Positions 49,189-56,121 of a stretch of 64,000 bases of DNA are shown here, one piece after another (positions within the stretch are counted from its first letter, which is position 1; each line of letters begins with the position of its first letter). The notes below the pieces were generated by a model, which did not search any database, had not been told where the DNA came from, and saw only the letters and a program-made list of their open reading frames with translations. Source of the DNA: Aldehydirespirator sp965221185 (lineage in GTDB: Bacteria > Actinomycetota > Acidimicrobiia > Acidimicrobiales > Aldehydirespiratoraceae). A program made the position numbers and the translations under genes. The stretch covers positions 4,033,849 to 4,097,848 of the forward strand of contig OZ244866.1 of assembly GCA_965221185.1 (NCBI GenBank), read 5' to 3'.

Positions 49189-50397
49189 TCAGACGGGTTG
49201 GCCATTCGATCCACGCCATACGGCGCGGGGCAGCTGTTTGTCCTTGTCGACGAATGGCAGAGTGTCGACGGTCGCCTCGTGGGGCGTTCCGGCATGGTCG
49301 TGCAACCAGACGGTCTTGCCGAGCCAGTCATCGCCCCGCAGCGGCCGATCGAAGCGCACATAGCCGACCCCTACGTCCAGGGTGGGCGACCACGTTCCGA
49401 TCGTGATGTGCCCGACCGGGCCGTTCTCGAAGTGGACGTGCATGCCGGCCTCCGGCATAGAGGTAGCACAGACCAGGCCGAACAGCAGCTGGCTGCGATC
49501 GGCTGTCTGCAACGCGGCTCGGCCGATGAAGTCTTCCTTGTCGAGTCTGACGAACTGCCCGAGTCCAGCACCGAACGGCGTCAAGTCCGGCTCGATGTCG
49601 CTGCCGTTGTCCAGAATCCCCGACTCGATGCGCCGAATCCCCATCGATGACGACGAGCTGAACTCCAGGCCGAGGGGTTCGCCGCAGGTGAGCAGATCGT
49701 CCCAGAGGGCGTCATGGTCGGTCGGTTCCGGCCCGCTGTTGCAGTAGATCTCGATGCCCGCCTCGCCTGTCCACCCGGTGCGGGAGACCCACAGCGTTTG
49801 GCCGCATACGTCGAAGAATCCCGCATGGAAGTACCTGAAGTCGGCCGAGAGCCCTCCGCCGATGGCCGCGTCCAGCACATCGAGCGACTTCGGGCCCTGA
49901 ATCTGAAGTACCCGTGAGTCCGGGTCGGAGACCTCTACATCGAGCCCGATTGCGTTCGCTTCGAGCCAGCTCGCGAACTCGCCGCTGGCCTTGACATACC
50001 AGTAGCGATCTTGCGCGAGGCGCATGACCACGCCGTCCATCAGGACAGTGCCGTCCTCATGGCAGGCGATGCCGTAGCGGCCTCGCCCTACGGCGAGCGT
50101 TTCGGTCCTGCACGTCAGGACTCTCTCGAGAAGCCTGACGGCATCGGGGCCGACGATCTCGAGTGGCTTCTCCGGTACGTCGTACAGCAGGACGCCGCGG
50201 CGCAGCTTCCAATAGTTGGGGATGGGGTCCTCGTCATGGGTCATCTTGACGGGGTACAGGCGGTCGCAGTACATGCAGAAGATCGTCTGATCGGTCATGT
50301 ACCGGTGGGCGAAGGGCGAATGGGCGACTCGAAACGAGCTCAGCCGAACGGTGTCGAACGACTCGATGTAGAAGTGTCTGTCGCCTGTCATCTGCAC
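49189..50397 (-). CDS. GcvT/DmdA-family folate-dependent aminomethyl- or demethyl-transferase
   Basis: A 402-residue protein of the glycine-cleavage T family, which passes one-carbon units to tetrahydrofolate. Visible are the start of the T domain RRGVLLYDVPEKPLEIVGPD, IQGPKSLDVLDA, SRTGWTGEAGIEIYC and the later GLGQFVRLDKEDFIGRAAL. Members of this branch include dimethylsulfoniopropionate demethylase (DmdA) and dimethylglycine or sarcosine demethylases; I cannot tell which. No other glycine-cleavage gene is near. It marks the edge of the core region; the 148 bp beyond its start hold no gene. Confidence 0.85.
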   Translation of the reverse strand: MQMTGDRHFYIESFDTVRLSSFRVAHSPFAHRYMTDQTIFCMYCDRLYPVKMTHDEDPIPNYWKLRRGVLLYDVPEKPLEIVGPDAVRLLERVLTCRTETLAVGRGRYGIACHEDGTVLMDGVVMRLAQDRYWYVKASGEFASWLEANAIGLDVEVSDPDSRVLQIQGPKSLDVLDAAIGGGLSADFRYFHAGFFDVCGQTLWVSRTGWTGEAGIEIYCNSGPEPTDHDALWDDLLTCGEPLGLEFSSSSSMGIRRIESGILDNGSDIEPDLTPFGAGLGQFVRLDKEDFIGRAALQTADRSQLLFGLVCATSMPEAGMHVHFENGPVGHITIGTWSPTLDVGVGYVRFDRPLRGDDWLGKTVWLHDHAGTPHEATVDTLPFVDKDKQLPRAVWRGSNGQPV

Positions 50398-50545
50398 GCC
50401 GGAATGCTAGGCGGGAGCCCAAGCTGTGAGCGTTCTGAGGCGTCCTTTGTTGCTCCGCCGACCCTCTTCGGCGACGGCACATGGCACGACGACCTGTCCC
50501 TGGCCATCCGCAAACCAAGGCAAGGCTGCAATCCGAGCGATGCAA

Positions 50546-51778
50546 TCAGTGAGAGCCTTGCTCTCGGACGACGACTAGAGCGTCGACGACGGTGGGCTGG
50601 CTCTTGCGAATGACCACTGGGTTGCAGTCGATTTCGACAATGTCGTCTTGCTCGTCGAGGGCGTCGGCTACGGATCGGATGAGCACCTCAAGGGCGTGGA
50701 GGTCTATGGGCTTGGCGCCTCGATAGCCGAGGAGGAGTGGGGCGCCGCGTAGAGCCTTGACTGCGGATTCGACCTCACCGGGATCGGGTGGGGCGAGGAC
50801 GGTGACAGTGTCGTTGAACACCTCTGCTGCTTGCCTCCTAGCCCGATGGTGATAGTTGGCCCGAAGTGAGGGTCTCGTAGGCCGCCGACAATCAGTTCCA
50901 ACTCGCCCTCGACGTACTCGGCGATGAGAACGGATCCGTCGCCTGCGTCGGCCAACTCCTGCCACGCGTCGAGGATCTCTTCGGGGGACTGGCCGAGGCG
51001 CACTAGACCGCGTTCGGACTTGTGGGCGATGCCGGAGGCTTTGGCAACCAGTGGGGCTCGCAGCTCGGCGACGGCTGCGGCAGCTTCGGCCAGTGAAGTG
51101 GTGCGGCGCTCGGGCACTAGCGGCAGGCCGGTCAGCCTTTGTTTGGACTCCCACTCCGACAGGACCGTCAGACCCTGATCCTCGGGCGGCATGCCGCCTA
51201 GTGTGGCTGGTCGCTTGCTGACTCGAATTGGTCCTCGACTATTTGGCGACGCTGCGGTGGATGGATGTCGGACTAGCGACGCGTAGGCCTTCATGGCGCG
51301 CTCGGGTGAGGGGAGCAGGGGGATGCGGGCGGAGGAGAGCGCTCGGGCTACGGCGGGCGCTTCGGTGATGAATGCGACCGTCGGCTTTCCCGTTCTCTTG
51401 CAAGCTGCGATCACGGCGTCCCCGAACTCGGCGATGTCGAGGCCGCAGTCGATTACCACTACGCCGTCGAGTCTTGGGTCGTCGTAGAGGGCGTCCACCG
51501 CGGGCCCGCACGCCTCGGGTGGGCATTGCGGGGTGAGATCGACGGGGTTGCGTGTTGCTGCGAACGACGGAACGACCGCCTTGAGGGCCTTCAGGGTCGA
51601 ATCAGCGAGCGCGGGCAGGACGAGGCCTAGCCGCTCGGCCTCGTCGGCGGCTAGAACCGACGGGCCGCCCGAAACGGTCAGGACAGCCAATCGCGAACCG
51701 GCGGGGGGCCGCATCGGCGAGGCGGCCAGTGCCAGCAGGTCGAAGAACTCGTCAAGACCGTCGCTGCGGGAAGGGACC
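50546..51778 (-). pseudogene. broken NDP-forming acyl-CoA synthetase
   Basis: The middle and C-terminal parts of an NDP-forming acyl-CoA ligase remain: AVLTVSGGPSVLAADEAERL, VDLTPQCPPEACGPAVDALY, then the ATP-grasp part LVAKASGIAHKSERGLVRLG and IAEYVEGELELIVGGLRDPH. Near 50830, GLGGKQ runs out of frame and EVFNDTVTVLAPPDPGEVES continues in another frame to 50546, consistent with a one-base deletion. The N-terminal CoA-binding domain is absent: at about 51778 the sequence switches to an unrelated RCC1-repeat fragment on the other strand. Confidence 0.85.
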
Positions 51779-52533
51779 ACAGTTGCGCCATAGCTAGCGA
51801 CGGCACCATCGCCTGCTGGGGATACGACCACTTCGAGGAGACCAGCGCTCCACCCGGCACTTTCGAGGCTGTCAGCGCAGGCCACGGCCAAAGCTGCGCG
51901 ATCGCGACCAACGACACCGTCGTCTGCTGGGGTGACAACGAAGAAGGCCAAGCCGACGCTCCGCCCGGCACTTTCGAGGCTGTCGGCTCAGGCCACGGCC
52001 ATAGCTGCGCGGTCGCATCTGACGGGACCGTCGTCTGGTGGGGTGACAACGAAGAAGGCCAAGCCGACCCTCCATCCGGCACGTACAACTCCGTCGCCGC
52101 TGGCAGATTCCATAGCTGCGCGATCGCATCCGACGGCACCATCGCCTGCTGGGGAGATGCCCTCTACGGGCAGGATCGGCCCCATGGCACCTTCAAGATG
52201 ATCGCAGCAAGCGTCTACCACACTTGCGCATTGGCGACCGACGGCACTATCGCCTGCTGGGGAAACAACAGTTCCGGTCAGACCGAAGCTCCGCCGGGGA
52301 CCTTCAAGTCCCTCGCCGCCAGTATCGGGCACAACTGCGCATTGACAATCGACAGCACCATCGCCTGCTGGGGTGACGACGATTCGGGCCAGGCCGACCC
52401 TCCAGCGGGGACCTTCAAGGCTCTCGCCGCAGGATGGGACCACAGTTGCGCGATCGCCACCGACGACAGCGTCGCCTGCTGGGGATCTAGGCCGTCGCCC
52501 GAGAGGGTTCGCTGGGTGACCAGAAAGAGCTAG
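51779..52533 (+). pseudogene. 5'-truncated RCC1-repeat (beta-propeller) gene
   Basis: One continuous plus frame from about 51779 to a TAG at 52531-52533 encodes seven RCC1/BLIP-II-type repeats of the pattern HSCAIASDGTIACWG...GQADPPxGTF, ending RPSPERVRWVTRKS. There is no start codon or signal peptide: the left end abuts a truncated acyl-CoA synthetase gene on the opposite strand. It resembles the C-terminal half of the lipoprotein at 56122, including the repeat phase and WV-containing end, so it is probably the remains of a paralogue. Confidence 0.75.
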
Positions 52534-52632
52534 AGAGCCTCGCCCAGGCTGGCCGATTCGAAGTCGTCACCCGAGTCGTAGGCGGGGTGCTGGTTCAGCG
52601 GCCTCAGTCCGGTCCAGGTTCCTGCGGTACGA

Positions 52633-52695
52633 CGGTTGGCAGCCATCCTCTTGGTGCTCGAAGCTTGATCCGTTGGGAGTGACTACCGGTCCGGG
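52633..52695. repeat. dispersed 60-bp repeat, copy A
   Basis: GGTGCTCGAAGCTTGATCCG and GGGAGTGACTACCGGTCCGG here match GGTGCTCGAAGCTCAACTCC and GGGAGTGATCACCGGGTCGG in copy B at 55681. Between the RCC1 fragment and the IS3 element (52534-52792) no gene is seen. Confidence 0.65.
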
Positions 52696-52714
52696 CACTC
52701 TCCGCAGAGTGCCC
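52693..52714. terminator. hairpin GGGCACTCT-CCGC-AGAGTGCCC
   Basis: A perfect 9-bp stem with a four-base loop at the right end of repeat copy A. No T-run follows on either strand, so terminator function is uncertain; it may be an inverted-repeat end. Confidence 0.35.
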
Positions 52715-52837
52715 GACTGCCGCCTGTACGGTTGTGTTGGTGATCTCGTGAGTAACCGTGTTGGGGCTGTTGTTGAGGTGCTTCTGAGTAAATGTCCGCT
52801 TTTGGGGGTTTGATTACGCCGCATTGGGCGGGCGGGT

Positions 52838-53875
52838 TCATGGCTGGTTTTGGTTGTTGTTGCGATGGTAGGCGATGCGGTCGAGGCGGGCCTGGTTGAG
52901 TCCGTCTCGTCGGGCCTGGCGGATGCGCTCTCCTCGTCCTTGGTGCTCGTCGTCGGGGGTTACGTAGCCGAGGGAGGCGTGCAGGCGGCGGGTGTTGTAG
53001 TCGTCTCGGGCTACTTCCAGCTCGGCTCGCAGCTCGCCGGGGTCGGTGATCTTCTCGAGGTGGGGCCACTCGGTCTTGACGTGCCCGAAGAGGGTCTCGA
53101 TCCAGGCCTGGTCAGTCGGGGTGCCGGGCCGGCCGAAGCGGGACGCGATGGAGCAGAGGGCCAGGAACTCTCTGGTGGTGCCTGCTCTCATCTGGGGGCC
53201 GTTGTCTGACAGGGCCAACAGGATCGGTTCTTCGTCGCCGTCGTCGGCTTGGCGGGCCTCGACGGCGGGCCACAGGCCCTCGGCGTCGAGGGCGTCGCAG
53301 AACACGACCTCTACTTGGGTGGCGGTCTCCTCGGCGGTGACGAGGGTGGCGAGCCATTTTCGGGTTACGACATCGAGGATGGCGTAGGCGACGCGTCCGG
53401 CTCTGGGGAAGTGGGTGATGTCATAGATCCAGATCTGGTGGCGCTCCCAGCTCACCCAGTCGGGCATGGGCCGCGCCACAGCCGGTGAGCGCTGGGGCCG
53501 GGCGGGCAGAACTAGCCCCTGGGCTGCGAGAACGCGATACAGCGTCGACGGTGACACCCACACCAGCCCCTCATAGGACCCGCGGTGAGCGAGCTTGCGG
53601 TAGCCGCCGTCGATTTCGCCCCAGCGCTCGAAGAGCTCCAGGATCGCGTGTCTCTCCGACGGGGTGATGGCATGCACCACGACGCCGCCCGCCGCGGCGT
53701 CATCGAGGCGGCCGGCCTCGCGGCGGCGCCGCCAGCGGCGGCACCGGCGGCCGTCGAGCTCCAGCACCGAACAGGCCCGAGCCGTCGTCCATCCCGCCCC
53801 CACGGCGTGATCGACGAGCTCCAACAGGCCGGCTTTGACGCCGGCTTCGACACGCGGGGGCACACAGGCGGTCAC
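52838..53875 (-). CDS. IS3-family transposase OrfB (DDE integrase)
   Basis: A 345-residue rve-type transposase. Catalytic positions: the first Asp in IWIYDITHFPRAG, the second in LALSDNGPQMRAG, and Glu in TDQAWIETLFGHVKTEWPHL. RRLHASLGYVTPDDEHQGRG is the typical C-terminal signature. GTG 53875 overlaps the orfA stop (GTGA); some IS3 members instead use a -1 frameshift to make an OrfAB fusion, and a longer in-frame extension upstream is compatible with that. It appears intact. Confidence 0.93.
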   Translation of the reverse strand: MTACVPPRVEAGVKAGLLELVDHAVGAGWTTARACSVLELDGRRCRRWRRRREAGRLDDAAAGGVVVHAITPSERHAILELFERWGEIDGGYRKLAHRGSYEGLVWVSPSTLYRVLAAQGLVLPARPQRSPAVARPMPDWVSWERHQIWIYDITHFPRAGRVAYAILDVVTRKWLATLVTAEETATQVEVVFCDALDAEGLWPAVEARQADDGDEEPILLALSDNGPQMRAGTTREFLALCSIASRFGRPGTPTDQAWIETLFGHVKTEWPHLEKITDPGELRAELEVARDDYNTRRLHASLGYVTPDDEHQGRGERIRQARRDGLNQARLDRIAYHRNNNQNQP

Positions 53876-54216
53876 CCCCAACGCTCTTTTCCCTCCAACA
53901 AGGTCACCTTGACAGCCATCTCCTTGAGCGCCTCGCCCAGCCGGGCCGCCTCGTCTCGGGCCATCACCAACTCGGGATCCACCCCGTCGGCTCGCACCCC
54001 GGGCCGAGACGACGCCAACGCGTCCAGCGCGCCGCGCTTGGCGACCTCGCGGGCCCGCATGATCGTGGAGCGGTTCACCCCCCAGTGGTCCGCGCACTCG
54101 GCCACTGTCATCTCACCGGTGAGCACCTGCACGAACGCCTCATACTTCTGCTGAGGCGACAACAACCGCCTCCTGCGGCGGCCGCTGCGCTCCCGGGACT
54201 TCGACGGATCGGTCAT
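53872..54216 (-). CDS. IS3-family OrfA (helix-turn-helix)
   Basis: A 114-residue DNA-binding protein: SPQQKYEAFVQVLTGEMTVA, then helix-turn-helix CADHWGVNRSTIMRAREVAK, and a C-terminal helical part (ARLGEALKEMAVKVTLLEG) for dimerisation. It encodes the end-binding partner of the downstream transposase. Confidence 0.9.
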   Translation of the reverse strand: MTDPSKSRERSGRRRRRLLSPQQKYEAFVQVLTGEMTVAECADHWGVNRSTIMRAREVAKRGALDALASSRPGVRADGVDPELVMARDEAARLGEALKEMAVKVTLLEGKERWG

Positions 54217-54298
54217 CTGACGCTCCTCTCACAGCGCCATGCTCGCACCCCGATGTTGCGTAATCAGCGACCCCAAACCGGACACGATCCCAGAACCA

Positions 54299-54493
54299 CT
54301 ACATTGTCGTGGCGCTTGGTCTCCTGGTCTCGGCGTGCACGCAGTCGGACCCCACCGTCAAAGCGGTGTGGGTGACACCTGACCCATTCGACGCAGGGTC
54401 AGAAGCGGTGCCGCCGCTGCACGCGCCCGCGAATGCAGCGGCCGCCACCGTTGCGGCGATTCCCAGCGTCGACCGCCGACGAACCGCAGTCAA
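54299..54493 (-). pseudogene. lipoprotein N-terminus cut by the IS3 element
   Basis: This minus frame starts MTAVRRRSTLGIAATVAAAA and reaches a lipobox FAGAC near residue 24, a convincing lipoprotein signal, then GGTASDPASNGSG. It stops after about 64 residues, 15 bp from the IS end, so the rest was probably lost on insertion. An opposing plus frame (lipobox LVSAC, from 54309) is less convincing. The rest of 54285-54677 holds no supported gene. Confidence 0.4.
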
Positions 54494-54677
54494 GGTCTCT
54501 CCCTCCAGAAGACAGCGCCAACGCCCGCATGAGGAGTGGACGCACCGTCATCGGTCAGCGGGTGGGCGCAACGGGCCACGAACTCGCGCGTCTTCACTAC
54601 CGGACGCCGCGACGCGATAGGCGCTCGCCACCCGACGAAACGGATCGGCAGTGCATCCGATGTGCCAACGGGTCCGG

Positions 54678-54971
54678 TCAGCTGATCCTGATGAAGGTCT
54701 CCCCGTATGTGCATGTGCCGCGGGCGTCGCATATCTCGTATTGGAAGTTGTCGAGGCCGCTCTCTGCTGGGACTGTGCAGCGGGTGGTCCCGGCATAGGA
54801 GTTGTTGGGATTACGGGCGTGCTGAGCCGCCCGGGGTGCTCGCCGGGCAGGTGCCGTGCGCACCGGGGTGCGGGCCCAGTCACGCGCTTCGTTGTCGAGC
54901 CCCGCACACACGGCTGCCTCCCAGCGGGCCGGCGCCACATGGGCGCGCTCTGCGGTGGCCTGGCCGTTCAT
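54678..54971 (-). pseudogene. fragment of an MNT-type nucleotidyltransferase joined to foreign sequence
   Basis: The frame opens MNGQATAERAHVAPARWEAA, nearly the N-terminus of the nucleotidyltransferase at 59713 (VNGQAIIQRPHVAPARWEAA). It loses similarity before the GS...DxD active site and ends with an unrelated tail (YEICDARGTCTYGETFIRIS) that resembles the end of a secreted immunoglobulin-like repeat. Its ATG overlaps the vapC stop (ATGA), so it would be translated with that toxin. Confidence 0.6.
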
Positions 54972-55393
54972 CGCTTGAGTCCACCGCTGAGGTGGGGCTG
55001 TCGGGGGGTTCTGCCCCACCAGCGGTGTACTCGCGGCGCTGCGGCCCCGAGGTGAGACGTGAGTGACAGAAAGTCGAGTGCGTCCGCGGTGACGATGCTG
55101 TCCTGGAGGCGCACCGCGAGCGCAACGATGTGGGCGTCGACAACGTCAGAGGTCCCCGACCTCAGGAGCATCGCGCCGACCATCCGGGCATCCACGAGGG
55201 TGAAGTCGTGAACCTCGAGAGTGTCGAGGAAACGGGCCAACCTGGCCTGCCGGCTGCCGTCGCGCCACACCTGCGCGACAACAGCAGCTGATGTGCGCAA
55301 CACAGCGTTCTCCTTGAGCGCGGCGGTGAGGAAGGACTGGGCTGTTCGTTCGCCTCGGTCGACCGCTACCAGTACCCCGGCGTCGAGGATCAC
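54968..55393 (-). CDS. vapC: VapC-type PIN-domain toxin
   Basis: A 141-residue PIN domain, the ribonuclease toxin of type II VapBC pairs. Acidic positions: Asp4 in MILDAGVLVAV, SDVVDAHIVALA and VTADALDFLSL. The usual glutamate of the second motif is glutamine (VVAQVW), so activity should be checked. GTG 55393 overlaps the antitoxin stop (GTGA). The last 20 residues (from about VHRWWGRTPR) exceed the typical domain. Confidence 0.82.
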   Translation of the reverse strand: MILDAGVLVAVDRGERTAQSFLTAALKENAVLRTSAAVVAQVWRDGSRQARLARFLDTLEVHDFTLVDARMVGAMLLRSGTSDVVDAHIVALAVRLQDSIVTADALDFLSLTSHLGAAAPRVHRWWGRTPRQPHLSGGLKR

Positions 55394-55623
55394 GAAGCGA
55401 AGTAGCGGCCGCGCATGGCGGCCACATCTTCGGGCTCGGGCGGGCCTGCATCCTCGGCCCACTCGCGCAGGAACTCGCGCAGGGCCTTGCGTTGGGTGCT
55501 CTCGCGTGCCAGAAGCAGCAGGCCGCGACGGATGGCGCCCGTTTGGCTGCCGTACTCATCAGCGAGCTCAGACAGCAGCTCGCGTTCTTCCTCGCTGAGG
55601 CGGACCGTGGTCGTAGTGCTCAC
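55390..55623 (-). CDS. vapB: ribbon-helix-helix antitoxin of the VapBC pair
   Basis: A 77-residue CopG/RHH-type protein: MSTTTTVRLSEEERELLSEL forms the DNA-binding strand and first helix, followed by TGAIRRGLLLLARE, and an acidic C-terminal part (WAEDAGPPEPEDVAAMRGRY) likely to wrap the toxin. It is encoded before the toxin and overlaps it. A palindrome 13 bp upstream of the ATG is the likely autoregulatory operator. Confidence 0.82.
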   Translation of the reverse strand: MSTTTTVRLSEEERELLSELADEYGSQTGAIRRGLLLLARESTQRKALREFLREWAEDAGPPEPEDVAAMRGRYFAS

Positions 55624-55635
55624 AGTCCAAGACTA

Positions 55636-55651
55636 TAGCACGACCGTGCTA
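55636..55651. promoter_or_regulatory. palindromic operator of the vapBC unit
   Basis: TAGCACGACCGTGCTA is a perfect 7-bp inverted repeat with a two-base spacer, 13 bp before the antitoxin start. On the minus strand TATAGT (55637-55632) overlaps it and fits a -10 box, so antitoxin binding would block the promoter. It is the kind of site RHH antitoxins bind. Confidence 0.6.
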
Positions 55652-55680
55652 CAAGCGGCCATGTCGATTGCGGGTTCAGG

Positions 55681-55741
55681 ACGGCAGCCAGCCGCTCGGT
55701 GCTCGAAGCTCAACTCCGCCGGGAGTGATCACCGGGTCGGG
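55681..55741. repeat. dispersed 60-bp repeat, copy B
   Basis: This is the second copy of the repeat at 52633, in the same orientation. Both begin with a GGCAGCCA-type block and contain GGTGCTCGAAGCT and GGGAGTGAnnACCGGnnCGG. The two copies flank the IS3/VapBC segment. Confidence 0.65.
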
Positions 55742-55761
55742 CAGGCGATTCGATCGGATCG

Positions 55762-56082
55762 TCAGAGGCGAGGTCTGCCGCGACGCGTTGCAGCCTGGCC
55801 GAGTTGAGCGGACCACCGCTTTGGGGGTGCGGCCACGACGACGCGCTCGTCTGGGAAGCGTCCTTGCACGGACTTCACGGGCGGCACGAGGTCGCTGTCG
55901 CCGGCAGTCACCATTGCAGTGTCGAAGCGGTCGTCGTGCGTGTCTTCAAGAAGGCGCACGGCGATGTTCACGCTCTGTGGCTCGCAGTCGTCAACTGGAT
56001 GGCGTACTTCTTCCCCGACGAAGTCATGAAGCAACAGATAGCCGATGTGGCGCTCCGACGCGCCCAATTGCTGAACTAGCAC
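55762..56082 (-). pseudogene. fragment of a NYN-domain protein
   Basis: The core of a NYN (PIN-like) nuclease domain is visible: VNIAVRLLEDTHDDRFDTAM, then VTAGDSDLVPPVKSVQGRFP and DERVVVAAPPKRWSAQL. The first half of such proteins, including the N-terminal Asp, is missing or out of frame, and the C-terminus is short. The remaining 106-residue frame could still be translated, but I judge it a relic. Confidence 0.55.
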
Positions 56083-56121
56083 CTGGACTCACAAACGGGT
56101 CCCCCTCACTAGTCTTGGAGC

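Larger units (their letters stand above)
52793..54284 (-). mobile_element. IS3-family insertion sequence
   Basis: A 1492-bp element encoding overlapping orfA and orfB. The ends are imperfect inverted repeats: TGTCCGCTTTTGGGGGTTTG at 52793 and, on the other strand from 54284, TGTCCGGTTTGGGGTCGCTG; both continue into GATTACGC. No target duplication is clear. It sits between the RCC1 fragment and a truncated lipoprotein reading frame. Confidence 0.85.

Noticed and set aside
52693..52714. Hairpin as a rho-independent terminator
   Set aside because: There is no T-run on either side; kept only as a weak inverted repeat.
54309..54620. Plus-strand lipoprotein-like ORF (lipobox LVSAC)
   Set aside because: No downstream domain, and the opposing minus frame has a stronger lipoprotein signal; left as uncertain.
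54490..54940. Several overlapping minus frames between the IS3 element and vapC
   Set aside because: No homology or ribosome sites; they are mutually overlapping and arginine/proline-rich as expected by chance.
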